Positions 1 through 6,189 are shown, numbered from the stretch's first letter. The stretch is 12,180 nt of DNA from an uncultured Actinomyces sp. (GCA_937926195.1 CALEXZ010000016.1:1-12180); one strand, 5' to 3'. Notes: a model not told the origin generated them from the letters alone. Translations and numbers: made by a program.

Positions 1-50
1 AGCCCCAGGGAACCAACCGGAGAGGGACCTCCGTCACAGAGAGGCTAACC
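1..50. repeat. Direct repeat copy 1 (DUF6318 leader repeat)
   Basis: This 50-base stretch matches 900-949 at 44 of 50 positions without gaps. Mismatches are at repeat positions 6, 7, 11, 27, 39 and 40. Weaker similarity continues rightwards for about 55 bases (51-105 against 950-1005), including shared GCCACCACC and CACCCGCCC blocks. Copy 2 lies about 75 bases upstream of the start of the minus-strand DUF6318 gene. By analogy, copy 1 should be the leader of another minus-strand gene just outside the left edge. The repeat is directly visible; the extra paralog is an inference. Confidence 0.8.
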
Positions 51-163
51 GCCACACCCTCCCGACCGCCACCACCACCCACCACCCTGTGGACAACCCA
101 CCCGCCCGAGCCCGCACCCGACCTTCAGACCTTAGCCACGGGCGGCCACCCAGCACATAGCCC

Positions 164-826
164 TCATCGCGCCTGACCTTTCTCGGTGACCCACGTCTGT
201 CCGGTCCAGCGCATCTGGAGCGCGAAAGTGACGTCCTCAGCCTTGACGCTGCTCGTGCCGCCGGATCCGTCGTGATCCAGGCTCTCAGGGTGGGAGTAGT
301 GGAAGGTAACTACCCACACGTTGGGGTCCTCCTCCGACACCCCGTAGGACACAGCAACTGCCTCATGTGGAGTCGGGTCCACCCAACCGCCTGCGTCGTG
401 CAGCTTGGTGACCTTGGTAATGACGCTGTCGCAGAAGCCGCACTCCGGGTCGCTCATGGCCTGCCAGTCACTCAGGTCCCCGGTCGCGTACACGTAAGGG
501 TAGAGCGACATGAAGTACTCGCCGGCCAGCCTCAGCCCCTCGGGACTGAGCTCGTCCATGCCCGCGGGCCGCTCGGGCTTAGGCGTGCTCAGGGCCGCCT
601 CGCGCAGGGCCTGCTCCTGGGCCGACAGCGACGCCGACGCGGACGCCGGTGCGGATGCGGTAGCGGTTGGAGGTGTCTCCGACGACGAGACCCGCCCCTC
701 GGCGTCCGGGCGCCCGACGACCTGGCACCCGCCAGCACCCACAACCACCACGACCACCAGCAGCGCCACAACAACCCGCAGCACCGAGCGCCTGTCAGGC
801 TCACACCGTCGCGTCACACGACTCAT
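164..826 (-). CDS. DUF6318 family putative lipoprotein
   Basis: This is a 220-residue secreted protein of unknown function. It has a basic N-terminus (RVTRR, PDRR), then a hydrophobic stretch at about residues 18-29 rich in Val, then GAGGC with Cys34 as the probable lipidated cysteine. The lipobox is imperfect, with Ala rather than Leu at -3. A Ser/Ala/Pro-rich linker follows (about 47-70). The folded domain (about 90-220) has LSPEG, AGEYFMSLYPYVYATGD, a CxxC at Cys129/Cys132 and a C-terminal WTGQTWV, which fits the DUF6318 family of Actinomyces and relatives. I chose the ATG at 826 because GGTGAG lies 8 bases upstream; an in-frame GTG at 835 would add three residues. The protein is likely membrane-anchored at the outer face. 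Family assignment is from memory of its pattern; no function is claimed. Confidence 0.75.
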   Translation of the reverse strand: MSRVTRRCEPDRRSVLRVVVALLVVVVVVGAGGCQVVGRPDAEGRVSSSETPPTATASAPASASASLSAQEQALREAALSTPKPERPAGMDELSPEGLRLAGEYFMSLYPYVYATGDLSDWQAMSDPECGFCDSVITKVTKLHDAGGWVDPTPHEAVAVSYGVSEEDPNVWVVTFHYSHPESLDHDGSGGTSSVKAEDVTFALQMRWTGQTWVTEKGQAR

Positions 827-899
827 GGGCTTCACTCACCACCAGGGACAGGGAACAACAGGAACACCCCCTGGCCACCAGCAGGCACCATCACCCACC

Positions 900-949
900 A
901 GCCCTCGGGGACCAACCGGAGAGGGGCCTCCGTCACATCGAGGCTAACC
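900..949. repeat. Direct repeat copy 2 (DUF6318 leader repeat)
   Basis: This is the partner of 1-50 (44/50 identical). It lies in the leader of the DUF6318 gene. Read on the minus strand it begins with GGTTAGCCTC, containing TAGCCT (946-941), which fits the actinobacterial TANNNT -10 pattern. It would give a leader of roughly 105-110 bases before the ATG at 826. I see no convincing -35. Conservation of the whole block between copies is compatible either with shared regulation or with recent gene duplication. Confidence 0.75.
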
Positions 950-1100
950 ACTCCGCGCCTCACAGCGCCACCACCGTCGACCAGTCTGTCGACAGCTCAC
1001 CCGCCCCACGCCGGGCATCCGCCGCCAGCCCACCGCCAGCGCCCCACCGCCTCCCCGCTCGTCTCCCATCTCCCCGTGCCTCACCCACCCGGCACCCGGC

Positions 1101-1136
1101 TAGGCTGCCCCCGTTCCTGTCCCCTGACCCCGGAGG
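1101..1136 (+). promoter_or_regulatory. Candidate mnmA -10 and ribosome binding site
   Basis: TAGGCT at 1101-1106 fits TANNNT and would start a transcript near 1113. GGAGG at 1132-1136 sits 4 bases before the mnmA ATG, which is short but strong. No good -35 hexamer is visible. The ribosome binding site is clear and supports the chosen start; the promoter is tentative. Confidence 0.45.
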
Positions 1137-1140
1137 CCTC

Positions 1141-2316
1141 ATGCGGGTGCTGGCTGCCCTGTCCGGCGGCGTCGACTCCGCCGTCGCCGCTGCGCGCGCC
1201 CTGGAGGCGGGCCACGAGGTGGTGGGCGTGCACATGGCCCTGACCCGCCAGCGCGCCCAGACGCGCTCGGGCTCACGCGGCTGCTGCTCCATCGAGGACG
1301 CGTCGGACGCCCGCTGGGCGGCACAGATCCTGGGGATCCCCTTCTACGTGTGGGACCTGTCGGAGGAGTTCGAGCAGCGGGTGGTCGCCGACTTCCTCAG
1401 TGAGTACCGGGCGGGGCGCACGCCCAACCCGTGCGTGCGCTGCAACGAGCGGGTGAAGTTCGACGCCCTGCTGGAGCGCGGCCTGGCGATGGGCTTCGAC
1501 GCGGTGGTCACGGGTCACTACGCGCGACTGTCGGGCGGCGCGACGGACGGCCGTCCCGGGGACACCGAGGGGCTCACCTTGTCCCGGGCGGCGGCCCGAG
1601 ACAAGGACCAGTCCTATGTCCTGGCGGTCTCGGGCCGCGACGGCCTCAGCCGCGCCCTGTTCCCCCTGGGTGACGCCCTCAGCAAGGCACGGGTGCGCGA
1701 GGAGGCGGCCGAGCGGGGCCTTCCCGTGGCCGACAAGCCCGACTCCTACGACATCTGCTTCGTCGCCGACGGGGACACCCGCGGCTTCCTGCAGCGCTCG
1801 CTGGGCACACGCGAGGGGGCCTTGGTCTCCCCCGACGGAGAGATGCTGGGCTCGCACGAGGGCTACTTCGGCTTCACGGTGGGTCAGCGCCGCGGCCTGG
1901 GTCTTACCCGCCCGGCCCCGGACGGCCGCCCCCGCTACGTCCTTGAGACGCGTCCGCACACCAACGAGGTCGTCGTCGGCCCCGAGGAGCTGCTCACCCG
2001 TCGGTCCCTTGAGGCCGACGCGCTCGTCCTGCTCGCCGCCCCCGGGCCGCTCGGTACGAGCGGGACACCCCCCACCTCACTGCCGTCCGATGCCGGGGCC
2101 CCCGCTCCCGGCGGCACCGTCGGCTGGCGGGACGTCAGCGTGCAGGTGCGCGCCCACGGGCGGCCGGTGCCTGCCGACGTCGTCGTCGACGAGCAGACGG
2201 GCACGTTGCACGCCGAGCTGCACGAGGGCGTGCGGGCGCTGGCGGCGGGCCAGTCCGTGGTCGTCTACGGCGGGCACGATGGCGAGCGGGTGCTGGCCCA
2301 GGCGACCCTGCGCTGA
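1141..2316 (+). CDS. mnmA: tRNA-specific 2-thiouridylase MnmA
   Basis: MnmA adenylates and thiolates the wobble uridine U34 of tRNA Lys, Glu and Gln in the cytoplasm, taking sulfur relayed from a cysteine desulfurase. The 391-residue product has the PP-loop SGGVDS at 8-13 and GCCSIEDA at 47-54. NPCVRCNERVKF (96-107) holds the first catalytic cysteine (Cys101), with an extra Cys at 98. DKDQSYVL is at 155-162, DICFV at 204-208 with the second catalytic Cys206, and GQRRGLG at 248-254; a C-terminal beta-barrel region follows. It is about 30 residues longer than common MnmA proteins, partly from a Pro/Gly/Ser-rich insertion at about 302-327. The frame is open far upstream of 1141, but that part is low-complexity, and both the GGAGG and the canonical MRVLAALSGG N-terminus fix the start. 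It is transcribed alone, divergent from the lipoprotein gene. Confidence 0.97.
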   Translation: MRVLAALSGGVDSAVAAARALEAGHEVVGVHMALTRQRAQTRSGSRGCCSIEDASDARWAAQILGIPFYVWDLSEEFEQRVVADFLSEYRAGRTPNPCVRCNERVKFDALLERGLAMGFDAVVTGHYARLSGGATDGRPGDTEGLTLSRAAARDKDQSYVLAVSGRDGLSRALFPLGDALSKARVREEAAERGLPVADKPDSYDICFVADGDTRGFLQRSLGTREGALVSPDGEMLGSHEGYFGFTVGQRRGLGLTRPAPDGRPRYVLETRPHTNEVVVGPEELLTRRSLEADALVLLAAPGPLGTSGTPPTSLPSDAGAPAPGGTVGWRDVSVQVRAHGRPVPADVVVDEQTGTLHAELHEGVRALAAGQSVVVYGGHDGERVLAQATLR

Positions 2317-2360
2317 GCGTCCCGCGGGTGGCTGCGCGTCCCGCCCGAGCGCGCAGGCGC

Positions 2361-2403
2361 GCCCGGGGCCCGCAGCCACCGGAGGGTGGTGCGGGCCCCG
2401 GGC
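2361..2403. terminator. Strong bidirectional terminator hairpin
   Basis: GCCCGGGGCCCGC (2361-2373) pairs perfectly over 13 bases with 2391-2403. A second 5-bp helix, CCACC (2376-2380) with GGTGG (2385-2389), closes a GGAG loop; only G2375 is bulged. There is no U-tract on either side, as is common for GC-rich actinobacterial terminators. It lies exactly between the convergent ends of mnmA and the ABC permease gene, so it probably serves both. Confidence 0.8.
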
Positions 2404-2412
2404 GTCGTCGGG

Positions 2413-3228
2413 TCAGCGCAGTGAGGCGTGGCGCTCAAGGGCGCGTACCGCCCACCATGCGAGGCCGACGCACAGGAGGACGGAGGCGGGGACGAAACCC
2501 AGCCCGAAGACCGTGACCTCGTCGCCGCGGAGCAGCTCGGGCAGCATGGAGCGGGTGACGATCTCCCCCGTGGTCATGTCCAGCCCGACGGGCATCAGGA
2601 TCATGGCGACGGCGTAGACCACCTGGCAGACGAGGTACAGGGCAACCATCCCCAGGACGACGCCGCCGATCCCGAGGTGGTTCCAGCGGGTCTGCGCGGA
2701 GATGCTCATGACGGTGGCCCACATGAGCACCCAGGTCAGGATCTGCAGGACGACGATCCCGATGACGACCGCGACCTTGACCGCACCCACGACCTCGAAG
2801 TAGGTAAGCGCCTGCTGCCAGACCTCGGCAGGGCTCGTCCCCGCGATCTGGGCGCGGACGACGATGACGACGGCGAGCCCGACGGCCGTGACGGCGAGGG
2901 CCACCACGACGGCGCACAGCAGGTAGATGATCTTGGCGCCGAAGACCTCGCGTCCACGGGCGGGCAGGCTCATCGTGAGGTAGCCGCGCCGACCGTGCAT
3001 GCTCTGCCAGTACTGGGCGAGCCCGTGGATGACGATGACGGGCGCGGGCAGGATGAAGGCGACGGCGGCCCACAGGGTCACCATGAGGCTGGGGACATCA
3101 GCGTTCATCGCGTAGGGGACGAGAGAGATGGCAAGGACCCCGATCCCGGCGGCCACGAGGACACCGATGGTCTTGGCGTGGACGGTGCCGAGTGTGCGGA
3201 TCTCCTCGGCGAGCAGTGTGCGCATCAT
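2413..3228 (-). CDS. ABC transporter permease (YtrC/ABC-2-like)
   Basis: This is a 271-residue integral membrane protein with about six predicted membrane segments: roughly 20-40, 48-68, 98-124, 149-173, 186-212 and 240-262. After the second segment comes GRRGYLTMSLPARGREVFGAKI-type sequence (79-100), the cytoplasmic patch (YLTMSLP, then a charged stretch before the next helix) seen in small ABC-2-type permeases next to GntR/YtrA regulators. It should form the channel for the ATPase encoded just upstream. The start is the first of two adjacent ATGs, 8 bases after a very good AAGGAG, and it overlaps the ATPase stop codon by 4 bases, suggesting translational coupling. The substrate is unknown; cell-envelope stress or export is typical for such operons, but that is inference. 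Confidence 0.85.
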   Translation of the reverse strand: MMRTLLAEEIRTLGTVHAKTIGVLVAAGIGVLAISLVPYAMNADVPSLMVTLWAAVAFILPAPVIVIHGLAQYWQSMHGRRGYLTMSLPARGREVFGAKIIYLLCAVVVALAVTAVGLAVVIVVRAQIAGTSPAEVWQQALTYFEVVGAVKVAVVIGIVVLQILTWVLMWATVMSISAQTRWNHLGIGGVVLGMVALYLVCQVVYAVAMILMPVGLDMTTGEIVTRSMLPELLRGDEVTVFGLGFVPASVLLCVGLAWWAVRALERHASLR

Positions 3229-4097
3229 GAGCGGTACTCCTTTCTGAACAGGGCGTCGAGGCTCATGCCGGAGGCCTCTCGGAGGTCGTCGGCGTCGCCC
3301 GCGAGCAGCAGCCGGCCGTCCTTGAGGAAGACGACGGAGTCGACGACGCTCTCGACGTCGGCGATGAGGTGGGTGGAGATGAGCATGAGGGCGGCGGGGT
3401 CGAAGTCCCGCAGGATGCCGTCGAGGATGACCTCGCGGGCGGCTGGGTCGACGCCGGACAGTGGCTCGTCGAGGAGGTAGACGCGGGCACGTCGGCTCAT
3501 GGCGAGGGTGATGCGCAGCTTGTCGCCCATGCCCTTGCTCATGGCCCGCAGGGGACGGTCGGTGGGCAGGTTGAAGAAGCGCAGGAGGTCGCGGGCCTTG
3601 GCGGCGTCGAAGTCGGCGAAGAGCCTGCTGAACTGGGCGACGGCGCGCTCAGCCGTGAGGTCCTCGGCAAGGAAGGAGGCGTCGGGGAGGAAGGACACGA
3701 GGGCCTTGGACTGGGGCCCGGGGGCGTGCCCGGCGATCGTCACCTCGCCCTCGTAGTCCGCCAGAAGGCCCGCAAGGACCTTGAGCAGGGTGGTCTTTCC
3801 GCAGCCGTTGGCTCCCATGAGGCCGACGACGCGGCTGGCGGGCAGGGTGAGGCTGAGGTCGGTGAGGACCGGGACACCGCGGTAGCCGCGGGTGAGGTGG
3901 TCGATGGCGACGATGGGCGGTGCGGCGGGGTCGGAGCCCCAGGCGGGCGGGACGGTGCGGAAGCGTGCTGTGAGGCTGGCCTCCTGGCCGTTGCGGTCGG
4001 CGTTCCGGCCTCTGCCCTGCGTGTCGGCAGGCGTCGCTGCGGAGCCTGCGGGCGCGGTGGTGGCACCGGTGTCGGGTGCCGGGTCGTGGGTGCTCAT
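3225..4097 (-). CDS. ABC transporter ATP-binding protein (YtrB-like)
   Basis: This 290-residue ATPase powers the adjacent permease. Its motifs are a complete Walker A, GANGCGKT (95-102); a signature, SKGMG (187-191), of the non-LSGGQ kind typical of GntR-linked exporters; Walker B, VYLLDE (206-211), followed by PLSGVD; and the switch His243 in STHLI. The first 60 residues form a low-complexity Thr/Ala/Asp-rich extension ahead of the nucleotide-binding domain (about 62-270), which is unusual for the family. Even so, the start at 4097 has an excellent AAGGAGA, and its ATG overlaps the regulator's stop codon (ATGA). The frame remains open further upstream, but that part overlaps the regulator and reads as low-complexity sequence. 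Confidence 0.93.
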   Translation of the reverse strand: MSTHDPAPDTGATTAPAGSAATPADTQGRGRNADRNGQEASLTARFRTVPPAWGSDPAAPPIVAIDHLTRGYRGVPVLTDLSLTLPASRVVGLMGANGCGKTTLLKVLAGLLADYEGEVTIAGHAPGPQSKALVSFLPDASFLAEDLTAERAVAQFSRLFADFDAAKARDLLRFFNLPTDRPLRAMSKGMGDKLRITLAMSRRARVYLLDEPLSGVDPAAREVILDGILRDFDPAALMLISTHLIADVESVVDSVVFLKDGRLLLAGDADDLREASGMSLDALFRKEYRS

Positions 4098-4474
4098 GGT
4101 GTGTCTCCTTGGCCGCCCAGGACGGTCCAGCGCTCCGCCAGCAGAGCGGTGGCGCTCTGGAGGCTGAGTCCGAGTCCGGTGAGGGCGGTGATGTAGGTGT
4201 CGGTTGAGCCGGTCGCGAGCTCGCGCCGGACCTCGTCGAGGACGTGAGGGTCGGCGGTGACGAAGCGGCCCGAGGTGCGTTCGGCACTGGTCAGGCCCGT
4301 GCGGTCGAGCTCGGCGAGGGCTCTCTGGATGGTGTTGGGGTTGACTCCGGCGTCTGCGGCAAGCTCGCGCACGGAGGGGATGCGGGTTCCGGGTGGCCAC
4401 TGGCCGGAGACGATGCGCAGGCGAAAGGTCTCGACCAGCTGGACCCAGATGGGTCGGGTGTCGTCGACAGGCAC
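4094..4474 (-). CDS. GntR-family (YtrA-type) transcriptional repressor
   Basis: This 126-residue protein consists of a GntR winged helix-turn-helix plus a short C-terminal helical tail, the size of the YtrA subfamily. The DNA-binding domain spans about 8-74. It includes PIWVQLVETFRLRIVSGQWPPGT, then RIPSVRELAADAGVNPNTIQRAL (the recognition region, with the typical PSVREL-A-NPNT pattern) and the wing T67SGRFV72. The tail has no visible ligand-binding domain. The start is a GTG at 4474 with AGGAGG at 4484-4479; a longer upstream frame would read through the operator and is rejected. It is the first gene of the operon, so it probably represses itself and the transporter until the inducing stress arrives. 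The inducer is unknown. Confidence 0.9.
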   Translation of the reverse strand: MPVDDTRPIWVQLVETFRLRIVSGQWPPGTRIPSVRELAADAGVNPNTIQRALAELDRTGLTSAERTSGRFVTADPHVLDEVRRELATGSTDTYITALTGLGLSLQSATALLAERWTVLGGQGDTP

Positions 4475-4544
4475 ATGACCTCCTGGGGCTCGTATGACGG
4501 ACAGGTGCTCATGAGCGGGTGACGGGACGTCCGGCCGGAACGTC

Positions 4545-4572
4545 TGTGTCACTGCACTAATACAGTGACACA
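4545..4572. promoter_or_regulatory. Probable GntR/YtrA operator
   Basis: TGTGTCACTG (4545-4554) and CAGTGACACA (4563-4572) are a perfect 10-bp inverted repeat around the 8-base spacer CACTAATA. It lies about 70-100 bases upstream of the regulator's GTG, just downstream of a -35-like TTGACG (4590-4585, minus strand). That is the expected place for autorepression of the GntR-ABC operon. The AT-containing centre (CACTAATACAGTG) resembles YtrA-type sites as I recall them. The repeat is seen directly; the binding protein is inferred. Confidence 0.75.
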
Positions 4573-4793
4573 CGGCTCCGACGGCGTCAACCCCAGTCTC
4601 CGAAGGCGCCCGCACCACCAAGGCAAGGCCCTCCTCACATAGGCGGGGCTCGCCTCATTAGGAAATAGGGCACATGCGCAAGAGCGCGCTACGCAGGGGC
4701 GGACCACCCTCCCGACACACCCCTCATCGGCGGATGTTTTCCTTGTCATCACAACGATCTGTCGACCATCACCACGCCCGGCGACACTTCCTC

Positions 4794-4822
4794 TTGCCCA
4801 CCCCCAGCACCCCTTCTACCGT
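4794..4822 (+). promoter_or_regulatory. Candidate promoter of the DUF1540 gene
   Basis: TTGCCC (4794-4799) and TACCGT (4817-4822) are separated by exactly 17 bases. They match four of six bases of the -35 consensus and the TANNNT -10 pattern. Transcription would start near 4829, leaving a leader of about 45 bases that carries AGAGGA (4861-4866) 8 bases before the ATG. Confidence 0.5.
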
Positions 4823-4874
4823 CATTTACGTCAGTCGCTCCGGCTACAGCACGTCTCACGAGAGGAACCCGACC

Positions 4875-5147
4875 ATGTCGACCGTCGCCGCCATCACGTC
4901 CTGCTCCACCACCACCTGCGCCTTCAACCACGGCGGCTGCACCGCCTTCGCCGTCACCATCGGCGGCGCAGGGACCTGCAGCACCCTCATCAACCTCGAC
5001 GCGCGCGGCGGCCTGCCCGTCGCCGACGCCCACGTCGGGGCCTGCCAGCGCCTCGAGTGCGTCCACAACAAGGACCTCATGTGCACCGCCGAGGCCATCA
5101 CCCTGGGCCCTGACACCGCCACCTGCCTCACCTACGAGGCCCGCTGA
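4875..5147 (+). CDS. Small tandem DUF1540 cysteine-rich protein
   Basis: This 90-residue protein is built of two similar modules. The first has Cys10-x4-Cys15-x6-Cys22-x12-Cys35 and the second Cys57-x4-Cys62-x7-Cys70-x13-Cys84. Each carries CxxxxC followed by an N/H-rich turn, then C-x-A and a hydrophobic strand (AFAVTIGG, AEAITLGP), the DUF1540 pattern. Four spaced cysteines per module suggest one bound metal ion, probably zinc, in each; that is inference, and DUF1540 has no settled function. There is no signal peptide, so it should be cytoplasmic. The start has AGAGGA at good spacing; the frame extends upstream to 4674, but without signals. It ends facing the DUF2470 gene across two hairpins. 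Confidence 0.85.
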   Translation: MSTVAAITSCSTTTCAFNHGGCTAFAVTIGGAGTCSTLINLDARGGLPVADAHVGACQRLECVHNKDLMCTAEAITLGPDTATCLTYEAR

Positions 5148-5167
5148 CACCGCACACCACACACAGC

Positions 5168-5189
5168 GGGCCTCGCACGCACGAGGCCC
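5168..5189. terminator. Hairpin after the DUF1540 gene
   Basis: GGGCCTCG (5168-5175) pairs with CGAGGCCC (5182-5189) around a 6-base loop, 20 bases after the stop codon of the DUF1540 gene. It is probably the first, plus-strand terminator, backed up by the longer hairpin at 5206-5247. Confidence 0.55.
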
Positions 5190-5205
5190 AGCCGCCGGAG
5201 CCCGA

Positions 5206-5247
5206 TGAAGGACCGGCCCCGCCACGCACGGAGGGGCCGGTCCTTCA
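5206..5247. terminator. Strong bidirectional terminator hairpin
   Basis: TGAAGGACCGGCCCC (5206-5220) and GGGGCCGGTCCTTCA (5233-5247) are perfectly complementary over 15 bases, with a 12-base loop. It sits 17 bases beyond the stop of the minus-strand DUF2470 gene and 58 bases beyond that of the DUF1540 gene, so it can stop transcription from both sides. Confidence 0.8.
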
Positions 5248-5264
5248 CGTCGTCACGGGACCGT

Positions 5265-6143
5265 TCAGCCCCGCAGCAGGTCCTCCAGCAGAGCCTCCTG
5301 CACACAGCCGCGCAGGAAAGGACCCACCTCGCAGGCGCGGCGCGTGCCGCTGGGCAGCCACACCTGCACCGTCTGCACACAGGTCGGCGACACGTGCATA
5401 AGCGTCACCCCGTCGGGGGCGACGTCGGCGCACAGGACCCGCCCGTACAGGGAGGGGCACAGCCCCTCGGCAGGGCGGTGGGAGCACAGCACCCCGGGCA
5501 GACGCCCCTCGACGACGCTCTCACACAGGAGCGTGAGCGCGGCGTCCCCGAGCTCGCGGACCTCCTCCTGCGCGGTGACCGAGTCGAGGTCGTTCCACAG
5601 CAAGGAGGGGGCCTCGGCGCACTCAGCGTCGACAACCGCGTCCATGGCGTGAGCCGAGACACCCATGGCGTCATGGACCATGACGCGCTCAGCGGTGACG
5701 ACACCCAGGCGCCCCCCGGGGACCTGCGCGAGCAGCCCCAGGCCCTCCAGCGGGTCCTCACCCGTGATCGGGCAGTGGCAGCCGGCGGTCTCACCGGCAA
5801 GCACGAGAGCGGTCTCCTCGGCGTCGAGCCAGGTGAGGAGCCCAAGCAGGTGCGCGGTGGCCGAGGTCACGCGCAGGCTGGGCTCGGCCGCCTCGAGCGT
5901 GACGTCCAGACGGACCTCGACGACCTCGCCGTCGAGGGCCTCAGCCAGGGGGTGGCCCTGGCGGGGGTGGGCGGCGACGATGACGCGCCCGTCCTCGTCG
6001 AGGGCGTGCATGACGGCCAGCGCCTCGGCTCCGGCGTGACGGTAGGCGGTGACCTCGGCGGCCCCGGCCCCGGCCAGCAGGCGCCGGGCCATGCGGCGTG
6101 AGGAGACGGGGACGCCGCCTCCCGCGCTACCCTGCTCGCTCAC
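5265..6143 (-). CDS. DUF2470 / HugZ-like protein, possible heme-iron role
   Basis: This 292-residue cytoplasmic protein looks like the two-part actinobacterial proteins with a PNP-oxidase-like split barrel followed by DUF2470, relatives of the heme-utilisation protein HugZ. Residues about 17-160 (ARRLLAGAGAAEVTAY, then VMHALDEDGRVIVAAHP, RVTSATAHLLGLLTWLDAEE and MVHDAMGVSAHAMDAV) fit the barrel half. Residues about 195-290 (VRELGDAALTLLCESV, then LCADVAPDGVTLMHVSP and FLRGCVQEALLEDLL) fit DUF2470. Cysteines at 122 and 124 (GCHCP) and seven or so more in the C-terminal half are notable. The GTG at 6143 follows AAGGAGG (6154-6148) by 4 bases. A DtxR-like box overlaps its promoter, supporting an iron or heme link. 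Family match is by pattern only; heme binding is inference. Confidence 0.7.
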   Translation of the reverse strand: MSEQGSAGGGVPVSSRRMARRLLAGAGAAEVTAYRHAGAEALAVMHALDEDGRVIVAAHPRQGHPLAEALDGEVVEVRLDVTLEAAEPSLRVTSATAHLLGLLTWLDAEETALVLAGETAGCHCPITGEDPLEGLGLLAQVPGGRLGVVTAERVMVHDAMGVSAHAMDAVVDAECAEAPSLLWNDLDSVTAQEEVRELGDAALTLLCESVVEGRLPGVLCSHRPAEGLCPSLYGRVLCADVAPDGVTLMHVSPTCVQTVQVWLPSGTRRACEVGPFLRGCVQEALLEDLLRG

Positions 6144-6170
6144 GCGCCCTCCTTCGTCAGACCTCTGTCC

Positions 6171-6189
6171 GGAGGTAAGGCTAGCCTGA
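6171..6189. promoter_or_regulatory. DtxR/IdeR-like iron box over the DUF2470 promoter
   Basis: GGAGGTAAGGCTAGCCTGA matches the published DtxR/IdeR consensus TTAGGTTAGSCTAACCTAA at 14 of 19 positions, by my own alignment. On the minus strand the same bases contain TAGCCT (6183-6178), a TANNNT -10, so a bound repressor would block the promoter. The leader would be about 28 bases and would hold the AAGGAGG. The site also contains a perfect 10-bp palindrome, AGGCTAGCCT (6178-6187), whose centre is offset from that of a DtxR site, so another regulator is possible. Confidence 0.45.

Larger units (their letters stand above)
827..1140. other. Divergent intergenic region, DUF6318 / mnmA
   Basis: These 314 bases separate two divergent genes. 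They hold the second copy of the leader repeat (900-949), a candidate -10 for the minus-strand gene (TAGCCT, 946-941) and a candidate -10 plus ribosome binding site for mnmA. The plus strand is markedly C-rich and G-poor over most of the stretch. Reading frames that cross it have no start signals or recognisable protein content, so I call no gene here. Confidence 0.6.
4475..4874. other. Divergent intergenic region, GntR operon / DUF1540 gene
   Basis: These 400 bases hold the operator (4545-4572), a -35-like TTGACG for the minus strand (4590-4585) and the plus-strand promoter at 4794-4822. Near 4641-4655 there is a short dyad, AGGCG-gggct-CGCCT, of unclear meaning. Short frames here (for example 4549-4752 on the minus strand, or an upstream extension of the DUF1540 frame from 4674) lack ribosome binding sites and recognisable protein content. 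I see no gene in it. Confidence 0.6.

Noticed and set aside
941..949. GGTTAGCCT in the DUF6318 leader as a DtxR half-site
   Set aside because: Only one half matches in both repeat copies; a TANNNT -10 explains it as well.
986..995. Palindrome CTGTCGACAG upstream of the leader repeat
   Set aside because: The homologous stretch in the other repeat copy reads CTGTGGACAA, so the palindrome is not kept.
667..1140. Upstream extension of the mnmA frame
   Set aside because: The extension is Pro/Ala/His-rich; GGAGG and the canonical PP-loop N-terminus support the ATG at 1141.
272..1243. Long plus-strand frame across the DUF6318 gene and the mnmA start
   Set aside because: It is antisense to a lipoprotein with clear signal peptide and domain, and its product is low-complexity Pro/Thr/Arg sequence.
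3369..4196. Plus-strand frame opposite the ATPase gene
   Set aside because: Gly/Glu/Val-rich shadow of the ATPase, with no start signal or domain; the minus strand has Walker A, signature and Walker B.
4639..4657. Possible DtxR box between the GntR and DUF1540 genes
   Set aside because: Only 12 of 19 positions match, and it is not near a -10; in GC-rich DNA this is too weak.
4674..4874. N-terminal extension of the DUF1540 frame
   Set aside because: It lacks a ribosome binding site and contains the promoter candidate; the ATG at 4875 has AGAGGA and begins directly before the first Cys module.
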